This document shows positions 17,430 to 28,965 of a stretch of 64,000 nucleotides of DNA, one piece after another. The stretch's first letter is position 1. Each line of letters starts with the position of its first letter. The translations under genes were made by a program, and so were the position numbers. This stretch comes from Hanleya hanleyi (Eukaryota > Mollusca > Polyplacophora > Lepidopleurida > Hanleyidae), in the NCBI GenBank assembly GCA_036873755.1, contig JAVTVY010033629.1, forward strand, positions 82,208 through 146,207, given 5' to 3'. Under the pieces are notes generated by a model, which saw nothing but the letters and a program-made list of their open reading frames with translations, did not search any database and had not been told where the DNA came from.

Positions 17430-20400
17430 CTGGAGGGATTTGTTTATTTGCTTAACATCTATATTTCAGCGTCGGCGAGTAAAGTAGTTAAAATGCGGTT
17501 GTGATGTCATAAGACTATTAAATATTCATGACCTGAGCGCTCTGAGCACCAAATTCAACTGAAAGAGTAACATCCTACATAGCGACATATACGATTGGAG
17601 AGCATTGATAAGATATTAATTGCGTCTGTCCCAGATTTGATACATTCACGAAAAAAGTCCCCATTTCTTCGCATATTGACTGGACTATAACAAGAAAAAA
17701 CTGATGGCCGCAATATTCTACAAACAAACCTTTCTCGAATGATGACCAAGTTGCAGGAATTAACGCCGCCTTTGCTTTTACGTGAACTTCGCCAGGCTAT
17801 GACGTGAGAATGTTTCCTCTCTTGAGCCGCTCAATTCTCAAACAATATTGACACGTTGGTCGGGGTTTTATAGCATTTCTGGCTCAGGGGGGCGAAGACG
17901 TTCTCCCCCCCGGTTCATCGCATACGGCATCTTTCAGCGTATGATATCCAGGTCTTCCAACAATATCAGCTGCCAATCAAATAAAACCAACAGCAAAGAA
18001 GCCAGTCACCGCCTCCTTTTGGGCCATAGAAAAACTGAGCATTATTGTTGGTCACTGAACGGAATACATCACAGACAACCAATGGCTACTCCGCAAAAAC
18101 GTTACACAGAGGTGTCCACCACCGAGCATACCTTATCCAGCATTCCAATTTGTCTGCCCTGATGAAATTCAATTTCGTTAGTATATGTCACAATAGAATA
18201 TTTGTTTTACCATATTAGCATTGGAAGTACTGAGATGTTATTATAAAATGGGGAAATACTGGGTGAGCTTACCGGCATTTGTGTAACATTTCTACGGATC
18301 AGATAATATGTATTGTATCCGGGGAAAGTAAGCAAAAGGAGTGAGTGAGTGAAAAGAATTTAACATCGCTTTCAAAAATATTTCAGCTATATCGCGACGA
18401 TCCAACTAAGCACCACCCAGCCAAATTGCGTTCCTGCTACTTCAAAGAAGAAATCTTTCAAGCAGCATGGAACCAGACATATTTCGTGCACCCTATAAAA
18501 CACTGAGGACAGCACAAAAGACACGGACAGGACGCTTACATGGTGCAATAAAGACAAGTGATATTACAGTGCTAGGAATATCGGGATATATTAGATATTT
18601 GGATAAGGGAAATTGGGAAAGACTCGGTGATATTTGGCTGGTGTTTATATGATAAGAATAGATCAAGGATATATCAAAAGGGACTTGGATATACCAGTGG
18701 CATTGGTGCAAGGAAACATTCCATGGTGGTATAGGGGAAAGGGTTACATGGCATACCCTGAATGGCCAGTGCCCCTCTTTTCGCGACCTTTTGTCCATTA
18801 CAAACCAAACCAAACCAAAAATACGATGAGAAATCCCACTTGCAGAGGGTGGTCCTGACTTCTGTCTCTAAATGAAGTTTCTTAGCCAATTTTGGGGGGC
18901 AACTTTATTTTATCCCGAAAGCACTTCATTGGCATTCTCTCTTCACATGTTCTTCCCGCGTTTTTAATTGCACATACATGTACATTAGGGAATTAGGAAA
19001 TCCATTCATTTCATCTTAACCTTGAAAAGGGGGAGACAACTTCGTGACAAATACACCATTATTCAGGCTTTTATGTATTATTTGTTAATTAGTTGTCTCA
19101 ATCTCACTCTTTCATTTGTTTCTGACAACAGGGTGTGTCTCCTATCTCGTCTGTGCTAAATTGCCATTTAAGATGTCTTATTTCCGAATAATGATAAGTT
19201 TTCTAATGACACCCCGACTCATGGCAAGCTAAAAGTCTGACGTCATTACGGGGAGTTATCTCCCCTTTTCATTGTTAAATGAGTGGATACTTCTGTTTAT
19301 GAATTTCCCGATAAGTGTGTAAGAGAAAACATAGAAACTTTTGCATGGGATAAAAAATCAAGTTGCTTCCAGATATTTGCAACGAAAGGTCCATTCCTGA
19401 AACATGATCCATGGCCTAAATGGTTTTTTAGCATTCCTATGCACATTCCCACTTTTGGACATTTATAATATTCATAAACACGTTGTTTTAGCAAAATGAC
19501 AAAAAATACTCCGCATAGACCAATCTATCCTACATAATTCTAGTAGTGGGTAGAGATAGAAGAAATACTTTTGTAAATGTCATTCACTCAACAGAGCAGC
19601 GCGCTAAATATTGACAAACCCGGTCACTTGTTTCATGCAACCACAGCATATTGCCACATAAAAATATCTCACATCCACTGGTGTAAGATTTTGATTAGTC
19701 AACTTGATCAGGCGAATCCGCTTCTCTTTACGCTGTTCAATAAATACGGTAAACGCTGTCCAAGTGATATCTACTACAGTGTTCTTTTTGCGCCAAATGT
19801 GAGTCGCGTGTCGACTAGTTGATTAGTTCCGTTCTGCGCAGCAGGTCGACTACTGGACGTTGTATATCGACTTTTCGTGAATTGATAATTAGTCGATTTT
19901 CCACAAGATACGGTACATAATCAATACTCTAGAAAATATGTCGATGCATCTCCGTTAATAGAGGACCTTACTCTACCTAAATTAGATGGGGGATTTTACA
20001 TATATTCTTTCGTTGAGATTACATATTATCAGATAGCAACACGCGGTGTTGAAATCGAAACTATCGTAAAAGTCGGCCATCACTTTTGGCGTGATGAGAT
20101 TGATAGAACATGCACATCACGTCGCTTTTGAAAGCCACTTAATAAAAAACATCGGTTAAACACTATATTTTGCTGTTCTGGCCTGTAGCTATTCCAAGTA
20201 AAATGAATTTCAGATATTGATGGATATGGTTCATTCCTACATGTACACTTTCAATCTTGTTCTCGCACGGAAGGCTTAATTTCATTGTGTGTGTGTGTGT
20301 TGCATCTTCATGAATACATGTATTTGCATAACCAATCTCTTACTATCTTCCCTAAAGTGAAATCAATGAATAAATGAATTACATTAACATTTCAGCAAGT

Positions 20401-20620
20401 AATAGTGTGGGAAATGTAAACTGTTCTCTCGTTTAAGCACGCTCAAACATTCCCTTATTGAAAACATAAACTAATTCAGATCCAAATGTAATATAGAGGA
20501 CCCATTTCTGTGTCGAACTATTTCATATCAACATGAGCTACCGAACTGAAACCGACTGACTGAAGATCAAAGGACTAGTGACTAGTTACTAGTGATGACG
20601 ACATCCTATCTACTATTATA
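17430..20620. other. Intergenic, degenerate SINE-like fragments only
   Basis: No convincing gene. 18338-18405 (GAGTGAGTGAGTG then TTTAACATCGCTTTC) looks like a decayed mollusc-type interspersed repeat. A CAAAC-rich tail near 18797-18820 may end another SINE. A GT microsatellite lies near 20288-20300. Several 60-105-codon frames have no supporting features. Confidence 0.5.
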
Positions 20621-20622
20621 CA

Positions 20623-21480
20623 TCTCATTGTCCTGCTATATGCAGATGATACTATCATTGTAGCGCAAAGCCCTGATGATTTACAAGCATTAGATGTTTT
20701 CTCAGAATACTGTCATATTTGGAAACTCGATATCGATAAAGATAAAACGAAAATTATAGTATTTGGTTTCAGAACAAATACCTTGGTATTATCTTCAGTA
20801 AAACAGACTCTTTTGTGAACGCCATCAAACGCATTGTCGAACAAGCAGGTAAAGCATTGTATCTCTTATATGCCAGGATAAAAAATATCTTATATCTTCC
20901 TATTGACTGTCAGCTTCTACTGTTTGACCAAAGTGTCGTCCCTTTATTACTCTATGGTTGTGAAATCTGGGGGTTTGGTAATATTGGTATTATTGAAATG
21001 CTGCATAGAAACTTTCTCAAACATATACTTTGTGTCAGGAAAAGTACTCCTCATTTTATGTTGTATGGAGAACTTAGCAGATACCCGCTTATGCTAACAA
21101 TACAGAAACGAATGTTGTCATTCTGGGCCAGATTAATCCAAGGCAAAGTCTCTAAACTTTCATACTTGAAATATAAACTCTTATATAACAGCTATGTATC
21201 TGAAACTTTTAAAAGTAATGGGTGAACTTTATCAAAACATGTTTAGACAGTGTTGGATGTAGTGATATCTGGCTTCATCAAAACATCGGGAACACATACT
21301 CTGGTTCACAAAGTATATCAAACAGCCACAAAAAGATCAGTACCAACAGACGTGGTCAACCATTGTGAGTACTCTTCAAAAGGTTTTCATTATTCAAGCT
21401 TTAAAACTGCTATACACCTCGAAAACTATCTATACCTATTACGGTACCTTTCAAAATTTATCATCCTCTAGTCAAATATA
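20623..21480 (+). pseudogene. Non-LTR retrotransposon reverse transcriptase, C-terminal remnant
   Basis: The frame starts within the RT domain at the catalytic LLYADDTIIVA motif (about 20630), continues to DKTKIIVFGF, then shifts frame and resumes at KYLGIIFSKT. From 20815 an open frame of 136 codons carries the usual RT tail (VVPLLLYGCEIWGF) with Trp- and Leu-rich helices, followed by a further degraded tail to about 21480. The 5' part, endonuclease and 3' tail are missing. A 5'-truncated, decayed LINE, clade not assigned. Confidence 0.75.
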
Positions 21481-22279
21481 GATTGTGTAAGTAGTATAGT
21501 CCCGGAATTGCCAGGGCGGTTGGCCACACTGCGCATGCGCAGAAAACAAAAATGGGGAGGTCATGGGGAGGTGTGCGCAGGAGTGGTTTGTGCAAGTATG
21601 ACGTCACTTCCGATCTGCATGAATAGGGCGCGATCGTGGGGGCATGTATTCCTCTGTGGTGATGCAGTATGGCGGTGATGCGGTCTGCCTCCGCGGACAG
21701 AAAGTAGTCCCAAATACGCGGGTTTTCGTGAGAATGTTCGACAATCTTCAGGGGCGAGAGGGGCCGCTAGTGGATCGATTGGGTCGAGTGAGGTGTCAAA
21801 GTGAAGCGTTCCTTGAGTCATGCGTGGGTGCATGTAAAATTAGGATTTGTCCCGAAACTATAAAAAGCGGAACACGGACTTTATCCCTACAATAGGGGAA
21901 AACTCCTATCAACCCTATCCCAAAGGGGTAATATCGGTCACCGGCTTATCGGGGCCTGCCTATCAAGTCATGGGTGTCATGGGTGGGTGTATATAAATTT
22001 TCACGGGACAAAAACGGAACACGGACTCGTACAAGTATATGTATTATACAATATACGGGGAAATGCCTTTATGGGTATATCCCCATACTGGCTATGGGGG
22101 TATACATGTAGGTCCAACCTTGGAAAAATTGTTGTGGGCTTTACTATGGGTTGTTTGTTCTTGTTTTTCTCGTTTCGCCACGAAAATCACGATAGGAGGG
22201 GTCCGGGAGCTAAGCGGTGAAATTTTTCGAAAAGTACCGGGTAGGTCTGTATATAGGCCCATATAGTCCCATACTGGCT

Positions 22280-22425
22280 ATGAATTCAATTTTTTTTGGT
22301 AGTTTTGGTTAGGTTTTTGTTAGAGTTTTGTGAGGGTATGTTTGTTTGGGTCATCGTCGCCGTGTGACCAATAGGGTTAGGTGCGACGTTAAACTTAAAA
22401 CAACCAACCAACCAACCAACCCAAC
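22280..22425 (+). repeat. Short SINE with target-site duplication
   Basis: A ~146-bp insert ends GTGCGACGTTAAACTT plus an AACC-repeat tail and is flanked by CATACTGGCT on both sides (22270-22279 and 22426-22435). The same insert is present in the duplicate at 29476-29611, so it predates the duplication. Confidence 0.75.
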
Positions 22426-22969
22426 CATACTGGCTGGTATTTCTTTTGTGGACTTTACTATGAGTTGTTTGATCTTGTTTTTCTCGTCTCGCCAAGAAAA
22501 ACCCGATGGGAGGGGTCCCGGAGCTAAGCGGCGAAATTTCTCAAAAAGTACCGGGTAGGTCTGTATATAGGCCCATATAGCCCCATACTGACTATGGGGG
22601 GATAGGTCTATACTGGGTGGACGTTTTGGGGTCTAGGTGAGCCCCTAGTGGTCCTATGGTGTCGTATGAGGTCTTATTTTGAAGCTCTCGTAGAGTAGCA
22701 TCAGACTGGACTAATGTGTTGTCCGTTTTCAATATCTTTGCGCATGCGCAGTCTGACCGTAGTATAGAAAGCAGGCATTTTGGGGGATATGTGGAGAGTT
22801 TTTGGGGTAGAGATGGACCACTATGGGTCCAAATGGGTCGTGGGAGGTGTCAAAATGAAGTGGTGTGGGGTAGAGTCACCATGGCGTGTTTGTGATTGGA
22901 AGTCTCGTCAATCTGCGCATGCGCAGTTGGGTGTAGTAAGTAAAGTGGTCATTTTGGGGGTGCGTGGAG

Positions 22970-23560
22970 GTGTGTTTGGGGTAGAGATGGACCATCCTTG
23001 TTCCGAATGCGTCCTGGGAGGTGTTATTTCGTAGCTCTCGGGGTGTAGACCCAGATTTGAGCGTTGTCCGCGTCAACTATGACGTCATGGGTGACGTCAT
23101 CAGTACGAGTAATAGCGAAAGTGGGCATTTTGGGGCAGTGAAGTAAGGTATTTGGTGTAGAGATGGATCATCCTTGGTCCGAATGCGTCCTGGGAGGTGT
23201 TATTTCGTAGCTCTCGGGGTGTAGACCCAGATTTGAGGGATATCCGCGTCATCTGTGACGTCATGGGTGACGTCATCAGTACGAGTACTAGCGAAAGTGG
23301 GCATTTTGGGGCAGTGAGGAAGGTATTTGGTGTAGAGATGGACCATCCTTCGTCCGAATGCGTCGTTGGAGGTGTTATTTTGTAGCTCTCTGGGTGCAGA
23401 CCCCGATTTGGGGGCTGTTTACAGCATCTGTGACGTCACCGGTGGCGTCATCGATAGGAGTATTAGCGAAAGTGGGCATTTTGGGGCAGTGAAGGAAGGT
23501 ATTTGGTGTAGAGATGGACCATCCTTGATCCGAATGCGTCATTTGGGGTATCAGTGTGAA
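22970..23560 (+). repeat. ~173-bp tandem array with paired TGACGTCA sites
   Basis: Units share GGTGTAGAGATGGACCATCC, TAGCTCTCGGGGTGTAGACC and a pair of TGACGTCA motifs 14 bp apart (near 23083, 23258 and, degenerate, 23430). Confidence 0.8.
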
Positions 23561-23870
23561 GCTCTCGTGGGTCAGACTGGCTTGTTTCATTGGAAATCGC
23601 GTCAATCTGCACATGCGCAGTTGGAAAGTGGGTTTTCTCGTCGTACCTAGGACAGTTTGGGGATGTGAAGGAAGGTATTTGATGTAGATATGGACCATTC
23701 GCGGTCTAAATGCGTCGTATGAGGTGTCATCTTGCAGCAACGCCACGCTTACCGCTTCATCGCCCTGTTGAATTAGCCCTGAAGCTCTGATTTTCTAGAT
23801 ATTCTATGGAATTGACACTAATTCATGGAAAATGCAGTGACGCTCGTCACCGTCCGTCGTTACGCCTTAA

Positions 23871-24954
23871 GGCCATAGTATACTCGGCCATTTAATGTCA
23901 GTTTTCTCGGTTCAGAAATGGCAAAGTCCCAGGTAGGTTTCCACATGTAATTAGCAAATACTAGAGCATATCCTATTCATTGTTTATGCCCATGTCGAAG
24001 AATTACAAAAGTTTGAACAAATACTGAACATGAAAATGTAACATCCTGCCCTGCATTCGAACAGTGATTGAAAAACCTTGAAATGTGCCTTGTAAATCTC
24101 CAGAAATTCATAGATGTTCCCCTGGTGAAAAGTGGCATGCTATCTGTACAGCTAAAGCCAAAGGCCTTTGCAGAGTAAATAGCAATTACCAGTGATTGCT
24201 TATATCAATAGAACAGAAATAAACAATTTTTTAATTAATCAGATATGCATTTATTGTTATTCATTATCATGTATAATAGAAGTTACCCAGTTTTACTCTT
24301 TTAATAAATGAATTATATGTTCTTCCTATCTAATCTGCAAGGGCCTTAGATTCAAACATTCATCCACAAAGACCTGCCCCATGTTATACATATACATGCT
24401 ATGCCAGGTAAAAGCAGGGACTCAAGTCTTGGATTGAATAGAACATGCATGAAGTTATTTCAGCTTCAATGTCCACTAGCATTCACTGGATGGGCATCCT
24501 CCATTTACAGCTACATGAAACTGGATGACCAGTTACCTGTTTCTCTGCCATAAACTGACCAGTCTCACCTCTGCACTACATGTACATGTGTATGCTAGCA
24601 GCTGTCTGTCTTGACACACATGCATGTTGTGGTGTACCCTGGGTTTTCAGGGAAGGAATTGCTGCAGGGTTAGTTTACCTGATCAGAAGATACACATGGA
24701 GAGGTATGCATGTGGGGAACATTTACAAACTACTGGTGAGTTTACATTATACATTTTTGATTTTCAATCACAGTTTGAATGCTGAATGTGATTTCATGGT
24801 ATTAAGGTAATACATTGCTTGTCATTCAATTCTTCTTTGACATGGGCAAAAAATGTTGTCAAGTTTTGTTGTAGTATTTCAGACTCAAATGGGAAATTGA
24901 TATTCTGACTTTGCCATTTCTCAGACAGCTACTATGGCCGACTGGACTATGGTC
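23871..24954 (+). mobile_element. TTAA-duplicating MITE, copy 1 (1084 bp)
   Basis: Flanked by TTAA at 23867-23870 and 24955-24958. The ends GGCCATAGTATACTCGGCCA and the complement of ATGGCCGACTGGACTATGGTC form imperfect inverted repeats. The unoccupied site, with a single TTAA, is preserved in the duplicate at 31706-31709. TTAA duplication is typical of piggyBac-like transposition. No transposase is present; the 76-codon frame inside it is uninformative. Confidence 0.88.
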
Positions 24955-25202
24955 TTAATGCTCTAGCATAACGCCTTGACGCCATGATAAACACCGGAGA
25001 GAGAACAACAACAACAACAAGGATGGCAAGTTTTCATATAGTTTATTCTCCCCAATGTTACATCATCCGCACGCTGGGGGAGCCACGTTGGGTATGTTTA
25101 CAATTCGAGTAGAGTCTTGTCCAATCAGAGATCGTCCTTTGGTGCTGTATCTCTCATTTTCGTTCTTGCCCGTTATATGTATTCTCGGCTGCTCTTGTTC
25201 AA

Positions 25203-25835
25203 TCAGAAGCCGTCCTTAAGAAAGTCCCATCTCCGGTCATGTTCGCTCTCATCCGTTTGTTCTATTCGTCGTCGGGCAGTCCAGGATATTGTTCGGGGCA
25301 GCATGCCCTGAAAGAGTTGTTTGCGCATCCGGATCGCATTTTCCAGGGCCTCGGTGGGTGGTAGCCCCATATCCTCTTCCAAGTGACGATTGGTCTTCCT
25401 GATGGACCTGCACGTGGTGTCGCCTTTCATTTCAAGCGGTAGTAAGGTATACTGTTCATAGATCGCCATGGCTGTTTTCCTGGTGCACGGGCGCATTTGG
25501 GTGTATGCCTGTTGTAAGTTATCCTGCCCGGCGTCCTCGATCGCTGCAGCTTGATTATTGATAGCTGCGCTCACAATACGATCCCAGAAGGTAGGTTCTG
25601 CCTCACTTTCCACGGACGTAGGCTGACTATCTGAGGTCAAGCTCTCCGTATCACTAGATAGTCTCTCAACAATCTCTGTTTCGGCATCCGTCGATACACT
25701 CTCAGCAGTCTCTGTATCAGCATCCGCCTCAACGGACTCCTCGGAGTCTTCAATCCCATCTATATTTTTCTGGTGTCACATCCTATCGTAATGTCTGGTA
25801 AACGTGCGTTTACACTCAGAGCAAGTATAAGCCAT
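25203..25835 (-). pseudogene. C2H2-finger protein, copy 1, early stop
   Basis: Near-identical to the intact copy at 27627-28259. The minus-strand ATG is at 25835. Codon 20, within the zinc finger, is TGA (25776-25778) where the other copies have CGA, a CpG-type transition. The remaining frame is open to 25203, so loss is recent. Confidence 0.82.
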
Positions 25836-26064
25836 GTTGACGGTTGAACGTCGAAGGTGCGTGTTTTGGGAATACACTTGCTTTTATAGACCGTAACGCC
25901 CGTCAACGCTTAGCTTAGTGCTTCAACGCCCTGGTGAATTAGCCCAAAAGCTCTGATTTTCATGGAATTGACACTAATTAATCGAAATGCGGTGACGCCC
26001 GTCGTTACGCTCGTCTCAACGCCTTAACACCCATCTCAACGCCTTAACACACTTTCTTAACGCT

Positions 26065-26184
26065 TTAACATCGTTTAATGATGCGTTCGAACAAATGATT
26101 CTTTTGTGCTATTGCTCTGACATACGCCGCTTTCCAGTTCATGCCCGAGGTTTTCAACATCGACGCTGTTCTCTCAATTTCCAT
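26065..26184 (-). pseudogene. 3' fragment of the finger-ATPase gene
   Basis: Encodes the last ~40 residues of the C-terminal helical domain seen at 28489-28776, ending in the same basic tail. It is cut at 26184, where sequence switches to terminal-repeat DNA (TGATGTAGATATGGACC). This marks a tandem-duplication junction. Confidence 0.75.
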
Positions 26185-26330
26185 TGATGTAGATATGGAC
26201 CATTCGCGGTCTAAATACGTCGTATGAGGTGTCATCTTGCAGCAACGCCACGCTTACCGCTTCATCGCCCTGTTGAATTAGCCCTGAAGCTCTGATTTTC
26301 TAGATATTCTATGGAATTGACACTAATTTA

Positions 26331-27390
26331 ATGTCAGTTTTCTCGGTTCAGAAATGGCAAACTCCCAGGTAGGTTTCCACATGTAATTAGCAAATACTAG
26401 AGCATATCCTATTCATTGTTTATGCCCATGTCGAAGAATTACAAAAGTTTGAACAAATACTGAACATGAAAATGTAACATCCTGCCCTGCATTCGAACAG
26501 TGATTGAAAAACCTTGAAATGTGCCTTGTAAATCTCCAGAAATTCATAGATGTTCCCCTGTTGAAAAGTGGCATGCTATCTGTACAGCTAAAACCAAAGG
26601 CCTTTGCAGAGTAAATAGCAATTACCAGTGATTGCTTATATCAATAGAACAGAAATAAACAATTTTTTAATTAATCAGATATGCATTTATTGTTATTCAT
26701 TATCATGTATAATAGAAGTTACCCAGTTTTACTCTTTTAATAAATGAATTATATGTTCTTCCTATCTAATCTGCAAGGGCCTTAGATTCAAACATTCATC
26801 CACAAAGACCTGCCCCATGTTATACATGTACATGCTATGCCAGGTAAAAGCAGGGACTCAAGTCTTGGATTGAATAGAACATGCATGAAGTTATTTCAGC
26901 TTCAATGTCCACTAGCATTCACTGGATGGGCATCCTCCATTTACAGCTACATGAAACTGGATGACCAGTTACCTGTTTCTCTGCCATAAACTGACCAGTC
27001 TCACCTCTGCACTACATGTACATGTGTATGCTAGCAGCTGTCTGTCTTGACACACATGCATGTTGTGGTGTACCCTGGGTTTTCAGGGAAGGAATTGCTG
27101 CAGGGTTAGTTTACCTGATCAGAAGATACACATGGAGAGGTATGCATGTGGGGAACATTTACAAACTACTGGTGAGTTTACATTATACATTTTTGATTTT
27201 CAATCACAGTTTGAATGCTGAATGTGATTTCATGGTATTAAGGTAATACATTGCTTGTCATTTAATTCTTCTTTGACATGGGCAAAAAATGTTGTCAAGT
27301 TTTGTTGTAGTATTTCAGACTCAAATGGGAAATTGATATTCTGACTTTGCCATTTCTCAGACAGCTACTATGGCCGACTGGACTATGGTC
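26331..27390 (+). mobile_element. TTAA MITE, copy 2, left end deleted
   Basis: Same element as 23871-24954 with the right end and TTAA (27391-27394) intact. The left ~80 bp, including the left inverted repeat and flanking host bases, is gone: GACACTAATT joins directly to TAATGTCAGTTTTC. Confidence 0.82.
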
Positions 27391-27626
27391 TTAATGCTCT
27401 AGCATAACGCCTTGACGCCATGATATACACCGGAGAGAGAACAACAACGGCAAGTTTTCATATAGTTTATTCTCCCCAATGTTACATCATACCCACGCTG
27501 GGGGAGCAACGTTGGGTATGTTTACAATTCGAGTAGAGTCTTGTCCAATCAGAGACCGTCCTTTGGTGCTGTATCTCTCATTTTCGTTCTTGCCCGTTAT
27601 ATGTATTCTCGGCTGCTCTTGTTCAA

Positions 27627-28259
27627 TCAGAAGCCGTCCTTAAGAAAGTCCCATCTCCGGCCATGTTCGCTCTCATCCGTTTGTTCTATTCGTCGTCGGG
27701 CAGTCCAGGATATTGTTCGGGGCAGCATGTCCTGAAAGAGTTGTTTGCGCATCCTGATCGCATTTTCCAGGGCCTCGGTGGGTGGTAGCCCCATATCCTC
27801 TTCCAAGTGACGATTGGTCTTCCTGATGGACCTGCACGTGGTGTCGCCTTTCATTTCAAGCGGTAGTAAGGTATACTGTTCATAGATCGCCATGGCTGTT
27901 TTCCTGGTGCAGGGGCGCATTTGGGTGTATGCCTGTTGTAAGTTATCCTGCCCGGCGTCCTCGATCGCTGCAGCTTGATTATTGATGGCTGCGCTCACAA
28001 TACGATCCCAGAAGGTAGGTTCTGCCTCACTTTCCACGGACGTAGTCTGACTATCTGAGGTCAAGCTCTCCGTATCACTAGATAGTCTCTCAGCAACCTC
28101 TGTTTCGATATCGGTCGATACACTCTCAGCAGTCTCTGCATCAGCATCCGGCTCAACGGACTTCTCGGAGTCTTCAATCCCATCTATATTTTTCTGGTGT
28201 CGCATCCTATCGTAATGTCTGGTAAATGTGCGTTTACACTCAGAGCAAGTATAAGCCAT
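27627..28259 (-). CDS. C2H2-finger protein of element B, intact copy
   Basis: 210 residues from the minus-strand ATG at 28259; TATAAAAG lies ~50 bp upstream (28305-28312), the same spacing as Polinton A genes. Residues 3-20 (YTCSECKRTFTRHYDRMRH) form a C2H2-type finger, though the final His is not at its usual place. An acidic Ser/Thr/Glu-rich linker (about 28-90) leads to a helical C-terminal domain (about 95-210). That domain resembles the C-terminal extension of the finger-ATPase next to it (Gln-Tyr ... Leu-Phe-x-x-x-x-x-Arg pattern). AATAAA for this strand lies near 27470. The role is unknown; DNA binding through the finger is inferred. The other two copies carry stops. Confidence 0.75.
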   Translation of the reverse strand: MAYTCSECKRTFTRHYDRMRHQKNIDGIEDSEKSVEPDADAETAESVSTDIETEVAERLSSDTESLTSDSQTTSVESEAEPTFWDRIVSAAINNQAAAIEDAGQDNLQQAYTQMRPCTRKTAMAIYEQYTLLPLEMKGDTTCRSIRKTNRHLEEDMGLPPTEALENAIRMRKQLFQDMLPRTISWTARRRIEQTDESEHGRRWDFLKDGF

Positions 28260-28488
28260 GTTGACGGTTGAACGTCGACGGTGCGTGTTTTGGGAATACA
28301 CTTGCTTTTATAGACCGTAACGCCCGTCAACGCTTAGCTTAGTGCTTCAAAGCCCTGGTGAATTAGCCCAAAAGCTCTGATTTTCATGGAATTGACAATA
28401 ATTAATCGAAATGCGGTGACGCCCGTCGTTACGCTCGTCTCAACGCCTTAACACCCATCTCAACGCCTTAACACACTTTCTTAACGCT

Positions 28489-28965
28489 TTAACGTCGTTT
28501 AATGATGCGTTCGAACAAATGATTATTTTGTGCTATTGCTCTGACATACGCCGCTTTCCAGTTCATGCCCGAGGTTTTCAACATCGACGCTGTTCTCTCA
28601 ATTTCCATATGGACTGGGTCCTTATCCAACAATTTCATATGTGTCACGAGGTCGACATACTGCTGACGTAAAGCCCGTTGTAGTCTGGGTGTCAATCTGT
28701 TATGAGCTAAAATTGCGGCTTCCTCTTTCGAATACAAGTTGAAACTTTTTTCTGTGGCCCTCAACGTTTTGCCCATCTCGGCGGACTAGACGCTTGTAAT
28801 TCATACCTTCTTTGAACAAATCCTTCCATATCCTCGAGTTCACATTATGTTCATTCCCTTGTACGGGTTCGAGTGGGTCCTTCACGGTTGGGTGATATTC
28901 CGGGACTGATGGTATGGAGGGGCTCCGCTGTATGGGGGTGGGTTGCTGTTGCTGCTCTGCCAGAT
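28489..28965 (-). pseudogene. Finger-ATPase gene, 3' half only
   Basis: Carries the Pro/Gln-rich linker, the EPVQGNEHNVNSRIWKDLF segment and the C-terminal helical domain of the gene at 32816-34059, but the ATPase domain is missing. Small indels (a 16-bp insertion near 28785) shift the frame. It is fused at about 28966 to terminal-repeat sequence. Confidence 0.75.

Larger units (their letters stand above)
21490..23700 (+). repeat. Left terminal repeat of element B
   Basis: Contains the TGTAAAATTAGGATTT, TATAAAAAGCGGAAC and GGGTCCGGGAGCTAAGCGG phrases shared with Polinton A's terminal repeats, then an array of ~173-bp units (22970-23560). It recurs at 28966-31580, and inverted and diverged at 35460-37282. 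Confidence 0.75.

Noticed and set aside
24580..24810. 76-codon frame repeated identically at 27016-27246
   Set aside because: It lies within the TTAA MITE and is duplicated with it; conservation reflects recent duplication, not selection.
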